From Ilyomonas limi (lineage in GTDB: Bacteria; Bacteroidota; Bacteroidia; Chitinophagales; Chitinophagaceae): a stretch of 36,880 nt of DNA. The stretch covers positions 1 to 36,880 of the forward strand of contig NZ_SZQL01000028.1 in NCBI RefSeq assembly GCF_005233845.1, given 5' to 3'. Positions 15,239 through 25,117 of the stretch are shown here, piece by piece (the stretch's first letter is position 1; every line of letters starts with the position of its first letter). Position numbers and translations under genes: made by a program. The notes beneath the pieces are model-generated. The model ran no database searches and was not told the origin of the DNA. It worked only from the letters and a program-made list of their open reading frames with translations.

Positions 15239-16873
15239 ATGAAAAGCAATAAACAACTATTTAAAATACTTGCAGCAGCTACGGTGTTGGTATCGGTATG
15301 TGCCTGTACCAAGTTGAAAGATAAAAGCTATGATACCATTATTTCCAATCAATTTAGTCCTACCAACAGCGACCTGGCAGCATTAACCGGCGCTGCTTAT
15401 GTCAACTGGCGTCAGACTTTGTTGTGGTGGGATGGCTTATGGCGTGCAGAAGAATTATCTGCCGATCAGGAAGTGATTCCCGCGCGTCCTAACGGATGGG
15501 TAGATGGCGGGGTGTATAAAAGAATACATCAGCACGCATGGACTGCCGATGAAGGTGTTGTAGTAAATACCTGGAGCAGAACGTATGGCGGTATTACCAA
15601 CTGCAACCGCGTTATTTATCAGTTGGAGAATAACCTTATTCCCGTTACCGATTCAAGCGCAAAGGATGCAACTATTGCAGAGCTGAAAGTGTTGCGTGCT
15701 TCTTACTATTACATCTTGTGCGATATGTTTGGCAATGTGCCCATCGTTACACAATTCGATTTGCCTGATGGTTTTTTGCCTGAACAAAGTGCCCGCAAAG
15801 AAGTGTATGATTTTATTGTAAAAGAAATTACAGATAATATCACTTTATTGAGCGATAAAAATGATCAAACAACTTACGGAAAATTCAACCAGTGGGCTGC
15901 TCATACTTTATTGGCAAAAATGTATTTGAATGCAGAAGTATATAGCGGAACGCCTGAATGGGAAAAATGTATTCAGGAGTGCGATGCCGTTATCAATTCA
16001 GGTGCAGGATTTATGTTAGAACCCGACCAGAAAAATGTTTTCAAAACAGAAAATCAAAATTCTAAAGAGATCATTTTTGCACTGCCGCTCGATGATAAAT
16101 ATGTAACTGACTGGAATGCTTTTGACCTGCACATGCAAACGCTCGAGCCGGAGAATCAGGCAACTTATAACTTGATGAGTGCGCCCTGGGGCGGCATGTG
16201 TGCCATTCCTCAATTCATTAGTTCATTTGATGCTAATGATAGCCGCTTGAAAAACAACTGGATTCAAGGGCAGCAGTATGCGTCTGATGGTTCTATATTA
16301 TTAGCAGGTTTAGGCTCTTATACCGGCAAGCCATTAATCTATGTAAACGAAGTGCCCAGCATAGATTACTCCGAAGCAGTACACGGTTTCCGCCTTGGTA
16401 AGTTTGAAATTGCTATGGGTGCTGCCGTGCAACTCAGCAACGACTTTCCCTTGCTCAGATATGCAGATGTTTTAATGATGAAAGCAGAAGCTTTATTGCG
16501 TACTGGTCATGCCGATGAAGCTGCTGCCATTGTAACACAGGTAAGGCAGCGGGCATTCCCGAATGATCCCTCCAAAGCAACTGTTACAGGCGCCGATTTA
16601 ATGAAAGGCAGCACGTATGACTATGGCTTAAGAAGTACAGATGCTACTACGCACGAAGGTGGTGCCGATATTCAATATGGACGATTCTTAGACGAATTAG
16701 GTTGGGAGTTTGACCAGGAAGGTCGCCGCAGGCAAGACATGATCCGCTTTGGAGCATTTACTACTAAATCATGGTTCTCTCATACTGCCAGTGATGCTGC
16801 TAAAATATTATTTCCTATTCCGCGCAATGAAATAGAAAAAAACAGTAACCTTAAACAAAATCCTGGCTATTAA
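15239..16873 (+). CDS. SusD/RagB-family surface glycan-binding lipoprotein
   Basis: 544 residues. The N-terminus has a lipoprotein signal with two candidate Cys, 21 and 23 (VLVSVCAC; Cys23 with Ala at -1 fits best), so the protein is lipid-anchored, expected on the outer face. SusD-like N-terminal TPR region at about 80-235 (ELKVLRASYYYILCDMFGNV is the standard SusD signature) and a RagB/SusD C-terminal domain to the end (ADVLMMKAEALLRTG; DELGWEFDQEGRRRQDMIRFG; LFPIPRNEIEKNSNLKQNPGY, the classic ending). It forms the lid over SusC and binds oligosaccharide. Genes for SusE/SusF-like binding proteins do not follow; the next gene is an enzyme after a stem-loop. Confidence 0.95.
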   Translation: MKSNKQLFKILAAATVLVSVCACTKLKDKSYDTIISNQFSPTNSDLAALTGAAYVNWRQTLLWWDGLWRAEELSADQEVIPARPNGWVDGGVYKRIHQHAWTADEGVVVNTWSRTYGGITNCNRVIYQLENNLIPVTDSSAKDATIAELKVLRASYYYILCDMFGNVPIVTQFDLPDGFLPEQSARKEVYDFIVKEITDNITLLSDKNDQTTYGKFNQWAAHTLLAKMYLNAEVYSGTPEWEKCIQECDAVINSGAGFMLEPDQKNVFKTENQNSKEIIFALPLDDKYVTDWNAFDLHMQTLEPENQATYNLMSAPWGGMCAIPQFISSFDANDSRLKNNWIQGQQYASDGSILLAGLGSYTGKPLIYVNEVPSIDYSEAVHGFRLGKFEIAMGAAVQLSNDFPLLRYADVLMMKAEALLRTGHADEAAAIVTQVRQRAFPNDPSKATVTGADLMKGSTYDYGLRSTDATTHEGGADIQYGRFLDELGWEFDQEGRRRQDMIRFGAFTTKSWFSHTASDAAKILFPIPRNEIEKNSNLKQNPGY

Positions 16874-16885
16874 TAGTTTTTAAAA

Positions 16886-16997
16886 GCTGCTGTAAGTAAT
16901 GTAGCGTTGAGTTAAAAATGGGTATTTTATCGCCCGCTTTCAATTCTCACATATCAAATGGCATACTATAATTAATATTACAGTAGTTTACAGCAGC
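16886..16997 (+). other. Long-range inverted repeat between susD and GH127 gene
   Basis: GCTGCTGTAA (16886-16895) is the exact reverse complement of TTACAGCAGC (16988-16997), and pairing can extend imperfectly inward. Seven T follow at 17004-17010, just before the ATG at 17022. The structure could end or weaken transcription after susCD, or protect the susCD message. Confidence 0.5.
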
Positions 16998-17021
16998 CTT
17001 TCATTTTTTTATCTTGCTAAT

Positions 17022-19043
17022 ATGAAAAAAGTTATTCTTTCTTTTTCTTTATTTATTTCACTTGCAGCATGGGCGCAAAAAAGCGATTATCCCATACAGG
17101 CAACGCCGTTTACACAGGTAAAACTCACTGATGCATTTTGGTTGCCACGTTTGCAAACCAATGCTGCTGTCACAATTCCTGCTTCATTTGCACGTTGTGA
17201 GAGCACTGGTCGCGTCAACAATTTTGTAATGGCAGCTAAGCATACCGGCAAGTTCTGCACCCACTTTCCCTTTGATGATACCGATATTTATAAAACCATA
17301 GAAGGTGCTTCTTATTCCATGAGCATCTTTCCCGATGCGAAACTGGACCATTATATTGATTCCTTAATCAATCTCATTGGCGCAGCACAGGAGCCGGATG
17401 GCTATTTATATACAGCCCGCACTATTGATCCGGCACATCCGCATCCCTGGGCAGGTATGCAACGTTGGGTGCAGGAACGTAATATGAGTCATGAATTGTA
17501 CAACGCAGGTCATTTATACGAAGCTGCTGTGGCACATTACATGGCAACCGGTAAGAAAACATTGCTCAATATTGCTTTGAAAAATGCAGATCTCGTTTGC
17601 TCTGTATTTGGTCCCGGCAAATTGCGTGTTGCTCCCGGACATGAGATTGTAGAAATGGGTTTGGTAAAATTATACCGCGTTACCGGCAAGCCGGAGTACC
17701 TGAGTACTGCTAAGTTTTTTGTAGAAGCACGTGGTAGTTACAAAGGCTACGACAGCACCAGCAAAGACCCCTTTAAAAATGGCTCTTACTGGCAGGATGA
17801 CAAGCCTGTAGATGAGCAAACCGAAGCCGAAGGTCATGCTGTACGTGCGGGTTATTTATACTCTGCTGTTGCCGATGTGGCTGCATTGACGGGTGATAAG
17901 CAATTACTGGCTGCAGTAGACAGCATCTGGAATAATTTAGTATCTAAAAAACTGTATGTGCAAGGTGGCGCCGGTGCTATACCATCAGGCGAGCGTTATG
18001 GCGATGATTATGAACTGCCTAATACCACAGCTTACAACGAAACCTGTGCAGCTATTGCCAATGTATTCTGGAATGAACGCATGTTTGAATTGCACGGTGA
18101 CTCAAAATATATTGATGTGCTGGAAAAGATTTTATACAATGGTTTGATCTCCGGGATTGGTTTAGATGGAAAATCTTTTTTTTACACCAATGCCATGCAA
18201 ATACAAAATGGCTTCTCGCACCCCAGCATGGAGCCGGAACGTTCGGGTTGGTTTGATTGCTCCTGCTGCCCAACCAATCTTACCAGGTTGCTGCCTTCTA
18301 TTCCGGGCTATGTGTATGCACAAAAAGACAACAACATTTATGTAAACCTTTTTATGAACAGCACTTCATCCCTGAAAGTAGGTGGCAAAAATGTAAGCAT
18401 TATTCAGCAGAATAATTATCCATGGGATGGTGATTTGAGGTTTACGATTAATCCAACATCTACTCAAAACTTCGCCATGCTGGTGCGTATTCCGGGCTGG
18501 GCAAGAAATGAAGAATTGCCTTCTGATTTGTATGCCTTTAAGCAGAAATCTGACAAGAAAGTAAGCATACTCATCAATGGTAAACCGTTAGATTATACGA
18601 TGGAAAACGGGTATGCTGTTTTAAGCAGAACATGGAAAAAAGGCGATGTGATAGAAGTGCAGTTGCCAATGGAAGTAAAAAGGGTGATTGCTAATGACAA
18701 AGTAGCGTACGATAAAGGTAAAGTGGCGCTGCAAAGAGGACCACTGATGTATTGCGCTGAATGGGTGGATAACGGGGGTAAAGCAAGCAATATTATTATG
18801 CCCGATGATGCACAGTTTACTACTGCGTACAAGCCCGATCTGCTGAATGGTGTGATGATTTTAGAGAGTAAAGTGCCAGCCGTACAGGTGGACGATAATG
18901 GTGAAAACATCAGCACCAAAGAGCAAACGTTTGTAGCTATTCCTTATTATGGCTGGGCTAATCGTGGTAAAGGTGAAATGCAACTTTGGTTCCCTGAAAA
19001 AGTGCAAAGCGTACAGTTGCTTACCACGAATAAGGCTCATTAA
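17022..19043 (+). CDS. GH127 beta-L-arabinofuranosidase
   Basis: 673 residues, signal peptide cut at AWA|Q19, no lipobox, so periplasmic. The family (DUF1680/PF07944) is typified by HypBA1 of Bifidobacterium longum, a Zn-dependent enzyme with a cysteine nucleophile. The expected metal and catalytic set is present: Glu340 and Cys342 in NETCAA, and Cys415-Cys416 in FDCSCCPTNLTR, with Cys415 matching the nucleophile position. The N-terminal (alpha/alpha)6 barrel covers about 30-430; beta-sandwich domains follow (LVRIPGWA, VALQRGPLMYC). It releases beta-linked L-arabinofuranose, as found on hydroxyproline-rich plant glycoproteins and some pectin side chains. Third gene of the locus, 90 bases before the first GH51. 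Some GH127 members have other specificities, but this context favours arabinose. Confidence 0.88.
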   Translation: MKKVILSFSLFISLAAWAQKSDYPIQATPFTQVKLTDAFWLPRLQTNAAVTIPASFARCESTGRVNNFVMAAKHTGKFCTHFPFDDTDIYKTIEGASYSMSIFPDAKLDHYIDSLINLIGAAQEPDGYLYTARTIDPAHPHPWAGMQRWVQERNMSHELYNAGHLYEAAVAHYMATGKKTLLNIALKNADLVCSVFGPGKLRVAPGHEIVEMGLVKLYRVTGKPEYLSTAKFFVEARGSYKGYDSTSKDPFKNGSYWQDDKPVDEQTEAEGHAVRAGYLYSAVADVAALTGDKQLLAAVDSIWNNLVSKKLYVQGGAGAIPSGERYGDDYELPNTTAYNETCAAIANVFWNERMFELHGDSKYIDVLEKILYNGLISGIGLDGKSFFYTNAMQIQNGFSHPSMEPERSGWFDCSCCPTNLTRLLPSIPGYVYAQKDNNIYVNLFMNSTSSLKVGGKNVSIIQQNNYPWDGDLRFTINPTSTQNFAMLVRIPGWARNEELPSDLYAFKQKSDKKVSILINGKPLDYTMENGYAVLSRTWKKGDVIEVQLPMEVKRVIANDKVAYDKGKVALQRGPLMYCAEWVDNGGKASNIIMPDDAQFTTAYKPDLLNGVMILESKVPAVQVDDNGENISTKEQTFVAIPYYGWANRGKGEMQLWFPEKVQSVQLLTTNKAH

Positions 19044-19133
19044 TATTTTACCGGAATTCACTTACATTATGGCGAATAGGATTTCAAAACAAATTTTAAT
19101 AACTATCTTCATTTTATTACCAACGATTGACTT

Positions 19134-20669
19134 ATGAAAAAACTGTTGTTTCTCATTGCACTGCCTTTTGTGTCATTAAGCATTTTTGCGCAAACAACCA
19201 TTACATTGCACGCTGGTACGGTTGAACAAACAATCAACAAGAATATTTACGGGCATTTTGCCGAGCATTTAGGCCGCAGTATTTATGGTGGTTTTTATGT
19301 GGGCGATACCAGCAAAATTGCTAATACCAATGGTGTGCGCAACGATGTGATTGCTGCTTTGCGCAAGCTGAAAATTCCCATGCTTCGCTGGCCCGGGGGC
19401 TGTTTTGCAGACACCTATCATTGGAAGGATGGAGTGGGCCCAAAAGACAAGCGCCCAACCATTGTAAATACCTGGTGGGGCGGCGTTACCGAAGATAACA
19501 GTTTTGGCACGCACAACTTTTTAAACATGTGTAAAGAGTTGGGTGCCGAGCCTTACCTCGCAGGCAACATTGGTAGCGGCACCGTGCAGGAACTTGCCGA
19601 TTGGGTGCAGTATGTAAACTTTGATGGTGTAAGTCCAATGAGCAACTGGCGCCGTCAAAACGGGCAGGATTCTGCCTGGCATGTGCGGCTTTGGGGGGTA
19701 GGTAACGAAGCCTGGGGTTGCGGTGGCAATATGACTGCCGAGTATTATGCTAATGAATACCGCAAGTACGCCACTTTTATGAGTGATTGGGATAATAGCG
19801 GCAAGCTGATGTGCATTGCATCAGGCGCCAGTGATGCCGATTATCACTGGACAGAAACATTGATGAAAAATATTCCATTGCACATGCTGGGCGGTGTAGC
19901 GCTGCACCATTATTCGGTATTAGAATGGAGTAAAAAAGGACCTGCTGTAAACTATAATGAAGACCAGTATTTCCACATCATGAAGCAGGCTTTGCTGATG
20001 GATTCATTGGTTCGGCAGCATAGTGCTATCATGGACAAATACGATCCGCAGAAAAGAGTAGCATTAATTGTAGATGAATGGGGTGGCTGGTACGATGTAG
20101 AACCAGGCACTAATCCTGGATTCCTTTATCAGCAAAATACAATGCGCGATGCAATGATTGCCGGTGTTACGCTTAATATCTTCAACAATCATAGCGACCG
20201 TGTAAAAATGGCCTGCCTTGCACAAGCTATTAATGTATTGCAGTCGGTTATTTTAACCGATAAAGAAAAGATGATTTTAACGCCAACCTATCACGTAATG
20301 GAAATGTACAATGTGCATCAGGATGCAAAGTTGTTGCCGGTAAATGTGCAAACCAACAACTACACTTTTGGCAATGAAAGCCTGCCTGCTGTATCTTGTT
20401 CTGCTTCCAAAGATTCATTGGGCTTAACGCATATTTCTTTGGTAAATATTGATTCAAAAAATACACAAAATGTAACTATCAATATTGATGGCGCAAAGTA
20501 TAGCAACCTTAAAGGACGCATATTAGCTTCGGCCAAATTGCAGGACTACAACTCATTTGATAATCCCGATAAAATAACACCGCAAACCTTCAACGATGCA
20601 AGTCTTAAAGGCAACACTTTAAGTATAAAAATGCCTCCTTTTTCTGTAGTGGTTTTAGAACTGAAATAG
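19134..20669 (+). CDS. GH51 alpha-L-arabinofuranosidase, short form
   Basis: 511 residues, signal peptide cut at IFA|Q20, periplasmic. A (beta/alpha)8 barrel with the clan GH-A pair: acid/base Glu192 in GVGNEAWGCGG and nucleophile Glu315 in VDEWGGWYD. Typical GH51 start INKNIYGHFAEHLGRSIYGG (34-53) and RWPGGCFADTYHWKDGVGP (85-103). A C-terminal beta-sandwich ends in MPPFSVVVLELK. The enzyme removes alpha-1,2/1,3/1,5-linked L-arabinofuranosyl residues from arabinan, arabinoxylan or short oligosaccharides. This is the short GH51 form without an N-terminal carbohydrate-binding domain; a second, longer GH51 lies two genes on. Confidence 0.93.
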   Translation: MKKLLFLIALPFVSLSIFAQTTITLHAGTVEQTINKNIYGHFAEHLGRSIYGGFYVGDTSKIANTNGVRNDVIAALRKLKIPMLRWPGGCFADTYHWKDGVGPKDKRPTIVNTWWGGVTEDNSFGTHNFLNMCKELGAEPYLAGNIGSGTVQELADWVQYVNFDGVSPMSNWRRQNGQDSAWHVRLWGVGNEAWGCGGNMTAEYYANEYRKYATFMSDWDNSGKLMCIASGASDADYHWTETLMKNIPLHMLGGVALHHYSVLEWSKKGPAVNYNEDQYFHIMKQALLMDSLVRQHSAIMDKYDPQKRVALIVDEWGGWYDVEPGTNPGFLYQQNTMRDAMIAGVTLNIFNNHSDRVKMACLAQAINVLQSVILTDKEKMILTPTYHVMEMYNVHQDAKLLPVNVQTNNYTFGNESLPAVSCSASKDSLGLTHISLVNIDSKNTQNVTINIDGAKYSNLKGRILASAKLQDYNSFDNPDKITPQTFNDASLKGNTLSIKMPPFSVVVLELK

Positions 20670-20873
20670 TATAGAAAAGTTAACAAGGTTTCAAATGCTG
20701 TCTGTGTTGAATAAAATGTAATCAATTATGTTTTGGAATAAAAAATTAACATAGTCCGCTATTCTGCAAAACCGCTAATAAGGAGGAACTGCATAGAACG
20801 AACCAGAGGCTGTCTTGTGGGGAATCTGTAGATAGTTGTAAAATTAAATTCAATACTGTAATTACATAAAATA

Positions 20874-21845
20874 ATGCTCGTGTTTCATCGTCCCTTACTC
20901 GTCCTTTTTATTACAACATTATTCACCTGCAGTAGCATTCATGCCCAGCAGATACCACCTGCCGGCAACCCCATTATCACCGATGTATATACTGCCGATC
21001 CGGCTGCTTTGGTAGTAGGCGATACCGTGTTTTTATACACCGGACATGATGAAGCCAAACCACCGCACGAAGGTTATGTAATGCATGAATGGCTTTGCTT
21101 TTCATCACCCGATATGATACACTGGACAAAGCGAGGCTCCCCATTAAATGTAAAAGATTTTTCTTGGGCAAAAGGCGAGGCATGGGCTTCGCAGGTAATT
21201 GAACGAAATGGCAAATATTACTACTATGCTGCCGTTGAGCACGATAGTACACACCGTGGCAAAGCCATTGCAGTTGGGGTTGCAGATAGTCCTACCGGGC
21301 CATTCAAAGATGCACGTGGCAGTGCACTTGTTACCAATGATATGACCACCGCTACCAGTATCACCTGGGACGATATTGATCCAACTGTTATTATTGATAA
21401 TGGGCAGGCATATCTTTTTTGGGGCAATACCAAATGCTACTATGCGAAATTGAAAGACAACATGATTGATCTGGATGGCGATATTAAAATAGTGGATGTA
21501 CCCAATTTTACCGAAGCACCGTGGATACACAAGCAGAACAGTTGGTATTACTTATCGTATGCATCCGGTTTTCCGGAGAAAATTGTATATGCGATGAGTA
21601 AAAGCATTGATGGTCCCTGGAAATATAAAGGCATATTGAATGAAATTGCCGGCAACAGCAATACCAACCACCAGGCTATCATCAATTTCAAAGGAAAAGA
21701 TTATTTCATCTATCACAATGGCGCTATCAATCCTGCTGGTGGCTCTTTCAGAAGAAGTGTATGCGTGGACAGATTGCATTACAATTCCGATGGTACAATG
21801 GAGCGCGTGATTATGACAACAGAAGGCGTTGCCGGAGCAAAATAA
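20874..21845 (+). CDS. GH43 arabinofuranosidase / xylosidase-type hydrolase
   Basis: 323 residues, signal peptide cut at IHA|Q25, periplasmic, single five-bladed propeller domain. The GH43 acid triad is visible: Asp42 in TADPAALVV (base), Asp169 in DDIDPTVII (pKa modulator) and Glu214 in FTEAPWIHK (acid). The His in NTNHQAI (266) may hold the central ion. Its length and TGHDEA motif (56-61) are of the single-domain exo-acting type that releases L-arabinose from arabinan or arabinoxylan; GH43 subfamilies differ in specificity, so alpha-L-arabinofuranosidase is the best but not the only reading. It follows the short GH51 by 204 bases and precedes the long GH51 by 115. Confidence 0.85.
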   Translation: MLVFHRPLLVLFITTLFTCSSIHAQQIPPAGNPIITDVYTADPAALVVGDTVFLYTGHDEAKPPHEGYVMHEWLCFSSPDMIHWTKRGSPLNVKDFSWAKGEAWASQVIERNGKYYYYAAVEHDSTHRGKAIAVGVADSPTGPFKDARGSALVTNDMTTATSITWDDIDPTVIIDNGQAYLFWGNTKCYYAKLKDNMIDLDGDIKIVDVPNFTEAPWIHKQNSWYYLSYASGFPEKIVYAMSKSIDGPWKYKGILNEIAGNSNTNHQAIINFKGKDYFIYHNGAINPAGGSFRRSVCVDRLHYNSDGTMERVIMTTEGVAGAK

Positions 21846-21960
21846 TACTTTGATTTAAGTATAAATAAAGACGCATTAAACGATTAAAATCCTAAACCCT
21901 TTTCATTAAACTATCATAAAAACAACTGGCTCATTCCACAATCAACAAAAGAGGTATAGA

Positions 21961-23952
21961 ATGAATAGCATATTAAGAAAAACGATTGTAACAACAGGAT
22001 TAACCGGCATCGTGTTATCGGCGGCAGCACAAAAGAATGATAATATAATAAACGTAAATGCTGCTAAAATCACATCCACTATTCAGCCAACCATGTGGGG
22101 TGTTTTCTTCGAAGACATCAACATGGGGGCGGATGGCGGTTTGTATGCCGAACTGGTGAAAAACCGTTCGTTTGAATTTGACACTCCACTCATGGGCTGG
22201 AAGATGAACGGTGGCAAGGTAAAAGAAGGTGATTTTTTGGTGTTGAATAGAAAAGCCGCTGATAGCGTAAATCCGCGTTTTTTGCGCGTGAATGTACATG
22301 ATGCACAGCGTGCAGGCGACATGAGCATTACCAACGAAGGCTTCCGTGGTATGGGTATTAAGAAAGGTGTGGATTACAACTTCTCCGTATTATACAGCTT
22401 GCAAAAAACGGGCGTTATACTGCATGTTGAGCTGATAGATTCTACCGGAAAAATAGTAGGCAGTACTTCACTTACGCCTAATGATAATAGCGAAGGCTGG
22501 CATAGGGCAGAAGCAAGCTTTGCAGCCGATGCTACTGTAATGAAAGCAAAAATGCGCCTGTGGTTTGAAGGAAATGGTGTCATTGACTTAGATATGATTT
22601 CTCTTTTTCCTTCGGATACCTGGAAAGGTCGCAAAGGTGGTTTGCGCGCCGATATGGTGCAGTTGCTGGCTGATATGAAGCCTGGCTTTATCCGCTTTCC
22701 CGGCGGCTGCATTGTGGAAGGACGCGATTTATCGCAGCGTTATCAGTGGAAGAAAACCATTGGCCCGGTGGAAGACCGCCAGTTAAGTATTAACCGCTGG
22801 AATACCGAGTTTGCACACCGTTTAACACCCGACTATTATCAAACATTTGGCTTAGGTTTTTATGAATATTTTCAACTGGCAGAAGACATAGGTGCCTCGC
22901 CTTTGCCCATCTTAAATGCAGGTATGGCCTGCCAGTTTAATACTGCCGAACTGGTGCCTGTTAGCCAGATAGATCCTTATGTGCAGGACGCATTGGATTT
23001 GATAGAATTTGCCAATGGTGATGCTAACACCAGATGGGGTAAAGTACGCGCAGAGATGGGACATCCGGCACCATTCAACCTTAAGATGATGGGTATTGGT
23101 AACGAAAACTGGGGCCCACAATATTTAGAGCGCCTGAAAATATTTACCAAAGCGATCAAAGATAAATACCCCGATATATTGCTTGTAAACAGCAGTGGCA
23201 CCGACCCTAATGGTGAGCGCTTTCAACTGCTGAATGACAGCTTGCGCAAATGGAAGGCAGATATTATTGATGAACATTATTACCGCCGTCCCGAATGGTT
23301 TTTTCAGAATGCAAAACGGTACGATAGCTACGACCCCAATGGCTCTAAAGTATTTGCCGGCGAGTATGCTGCACAAAGCGATAAAACAGTAAGCGTAGAT
23401 AACAAAAATAACTGGTTGACTGCATTAAGCGAAGCCGCATTTATGACTGGCTTGGAGCGTAATGCGGATGTGGTGTATATGGCTTCTTATGCGCCTCTTT
23501 TTGCACACATTGATGCCTGGCAATGGACACCCGATTTGATTTGGGTAAACAACCTGCAAGCGTATGGCACCACCGATTATCAGGTGCAAAAGTTATATGC
23601 TTTACACAAAGGAACAAATGGTATAAGCATTTTACAGAATGGTGAAGAAATAGCCGGCAAAGACAGCTTGTATGCCACCGCGGCTATTGACAAAAACACC
23701 AATGAGTTGATTATAAAACTGGTAAATGCGCAGGACAAACCACAAGTGAAACAAATACAGGTAGATGGTAAAAAGCTGGCTGCTAATGGCAAGTTAATTA
23801 CGCTGCAAAGCGATGATTTGAACGCAATGAACTCCTTTGAAAATCCGATGAATGTTTCACCAAAAGAAGATGCTCTTGCTATTAAAGGTAAGCAAATCAA
23901 TCTGACATTAAAGCCATATTCTTTTACGATTGTGAAGGTGAAAATGCTGTAG
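21961..23952 (+). CDS. GH51 alpha-L-arabinofuranosidase, long form with N-terminal CBM-like domain
   Basis: 663 residues, signal peptide cut at AAA|Q24, periplasmic. GH51 N-terminal strand TMWGVFFEDINMGADGGLYA (44-63), then an inserted carbohydrate-binding-like jelly roll (about 75-217), then the barrel with RFPGGCIVEGRDL (245-257). The acid/base is Glu382 in GIGNENWGP and the nucleophile Glu468 in FAGEYAA. A C-terminal beta-domain ends at PYSFTIVKVKML. Such long GH51 enzymes occur in Bacteroidota arabinan loci and remove alpha-L-arabinofuranosyl branches. It complements the short GH51, perhaps with different linkage preference. The ATG is preceded by AGAGGT, one of the few Shine-Dalgarno-like sites here. 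Confidence 0.92.
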   Translation: MNSILRKTIVTTGLTGIVLSAAAQKNDNIINVNAAKITSTIQPTMWGVFFEDINMGADGGLYAELVKNRSFEFDTPLMGWKMNGGKVKEGDFLVLNRKAADSVNPRFLRVNVHDAQRAGDMSITNEGFRGMGIKKGVDYNFSVLYSLQKTGVILHVELIDSTGKIVGSTSLTPNDNSEGWHRAEASFAADATVMKAKMRLWFEGNGVIDLDMISLFPSDTWKGRKGGLRADMVQLLADMKPGFIRFPGGCIVEGRDLSQRYQWKKTIGPVEDRQLSINRWNTEFAHRLTPDYYQTFGLGFYEYFQLAEDIGASPLPILNAGMACQFNTAELVPVSQIDPYVQDALDLIEFANGDANTRWGKVRAEMGHPAPFNLKMMGIGNENWGPQYLERLKIFTKAIKDKYPDILLVNSSGTDPNGERFQLLNDSLRKWKADIIDEHYYRRPEWFFQNAKRYDSYDPNGSKVFAGEYAAQSDKTVSVDNKNNWLTALSEAAFMTGLERNADVVYMASYAPLFAHIDAWQWTPDLIWVNNLQAYGTTDYQVQKLYALHKGTNGISILQNGEEIAGKDSLYATAAIDKNTNELIIKLVNAQDKPQVKQIQVDGKKLAANGKLITLQSDDLNAMNSFENPMNVSPKEDALAIKGKQINLTLKPYSFTIVKVKML

Positions 23953-24021
23953 TTTTTGGATCATAGCTTAGATTGATGAGAAACTGAATTGAAATTAAAC
24001 CGGATAAAATAATAATTATAC

Positions 24022-24064
24022 TTCCACACTACTCGTTCCAATCTTCTGTACAAGTAGTGTGGAA
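24022..24064 (+). other. Perfect 12-bp stem-loop before the endo-arabinanase gene
   Basis: TTCCACACTACT (24022-24033) pairs exactly with AGTAGTGTGGAA (24053-24064) around a 19-base loop, 51 bases before the start codon at 24116. No T-tract follows, so mRNA processing, stability or attenuation is more likely than plain termination. Confidence 0.5.
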
Positions 24065-24115
24065 TCTCTAAACAGCAATGAATTAATACTGGTGCAGATA
24101 CAACTAATGACACTT

Positions 24116-25117
24116 ATGAAATCATTTGTACTATTTCTTATTACTTTTTTATTCATCAATCTCCTTAGTGCACAACCTCAAAAATTAGATACATTACCTA
24201 TGGTGCACGATCCGGTCATTATACGGCAAGACAGCACCTATTATGTCTTTTGCACTGGCTGGGGTATTTCCGCCTTTTCTTCCACCGACATGAAGCACTG
24301 GCGGCAGCAAAGTCCGGTGTTTGCAAAAGCGCCAGAATGGGCTACGCAAGCAATTCCGGGCTTTAAAGGTCACATTTGGGCGCCAGACGTCAGCTATCAC
24401 AACGGGGAGTATTATTTGTATTATGCAGTATCAGCTTTTGGCAAAAATACATCTGCTATTGGCGTAGCTACCAATAAAACACTGGATACTACTTCGAAAG
24501 ATTTTAAATGGATAGATCATGGCAAAGTCATTCAATCGGTACCCAATCGTGATATGTGGAATGCTATTGACCCTAATTTAATTGTGGACGAAAAAGGCAC
24601 GCCATGGCTTACATTTGGCTCGTTTTGGAATGGTATAAAACTGGTAAAGCTGAACAGCAATTTACTGAGCGTTGCACAACCGGAAGAATGGTATTCGGTT
24701 GCAGGCCGCCGGCGCGACTTTATATTGCCGGATAGTGTTGCCGGTGATGCAGCTATTGAAGCACCGTTTATTTATAAAAAAGATAAATACTATTATCTAT
24801 TTGTATCTTTTGATTATTGTTGTCGTGGCGAAAAGAGCACGTATAAAATGATGGTAGGCAGAAGCGAAAATGTATATGGTCCTTATGTTGACAGAGATGG
24901 TGTACCGATGAATCTGGGTGGGGGCTCACTGGTATTGGAAGGCGATAAAGATTGGCATGGGGTAGGACACAATGCGATAGCTAATTTTAACGGTACTGAT
25001 TACCTTATTTTCCACGGTTATGACGCACATGATAATGGCAGATCAAAACTGCGCATAGAAAAGTTGGTTTGGTTTAATGGTTGGCCATTCGTTGCGAAGG
25101 GAAGAATGGGAATATAG
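24116..25117 (+). CDS. GH43 endo-1,5-alpha-L-arabinanase
   Basis: 333 residues from the ATG at 24116. An in-frame ATG at 24059 exists, but it would place 19 polar residues before a clean signal peptide (KSFVLFLITFLFINLLSA|Q20) and would run through the stem-loop, so the inner start is chosen. GH43 triad: Asp32 in MVHDPVII, Asp152 in NAIDPNLI and Glu215 in AIEAPFIYK. HIWAPDVSYHNGEYYLYY (87-104) and VSFDYCCRG (230-238) are typical of endo-arabinanases related to GH43 subfamilies 4 to 6. It cleaves the alpha-1,5 backbone of arabinan into oligosaccharides. With no lipobox it should be periplasmic, which is unusual for the depolymerising step of such a system. Confidence 0.85.
   Translation: MKSFVLFLITFLFINLLSAQPQKLDTLPMVHDPVIIRQDSTYYVFCTGWGISAFSSTDMKHWRQQSPVFAKAPEWATQAIPGFKGHIWAPDVSYHNGEYYLYYAVSAFGKNTSAIGVATNKTLDTTSKDFKWIDHGKVIQSVPNRDMWNAIDPNLIVDEKGTPWLTFGSFWNGIKLVKLNSNLLSVAQPEEWYSVAGRRRDFILPDSVAGDAAIEAPFIYKKDKYYYLFVSFDYCCRGEKSTYKMMVGRSENVYGPYVDRDGVPMNLGGGSLVLEGDKDWHGVGHNAIANFNGTDYLIFHGYDAHDNGRSKLRIEKLVWFNGWPFVAKGRMGI

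Noticed and set aside
24059-24115. Longer start for the endo-arabinanase at 24059
   Set aside because: Adds 19 residues before a complete signal peptide and overlaps the right arm of a perfect stem-loop.
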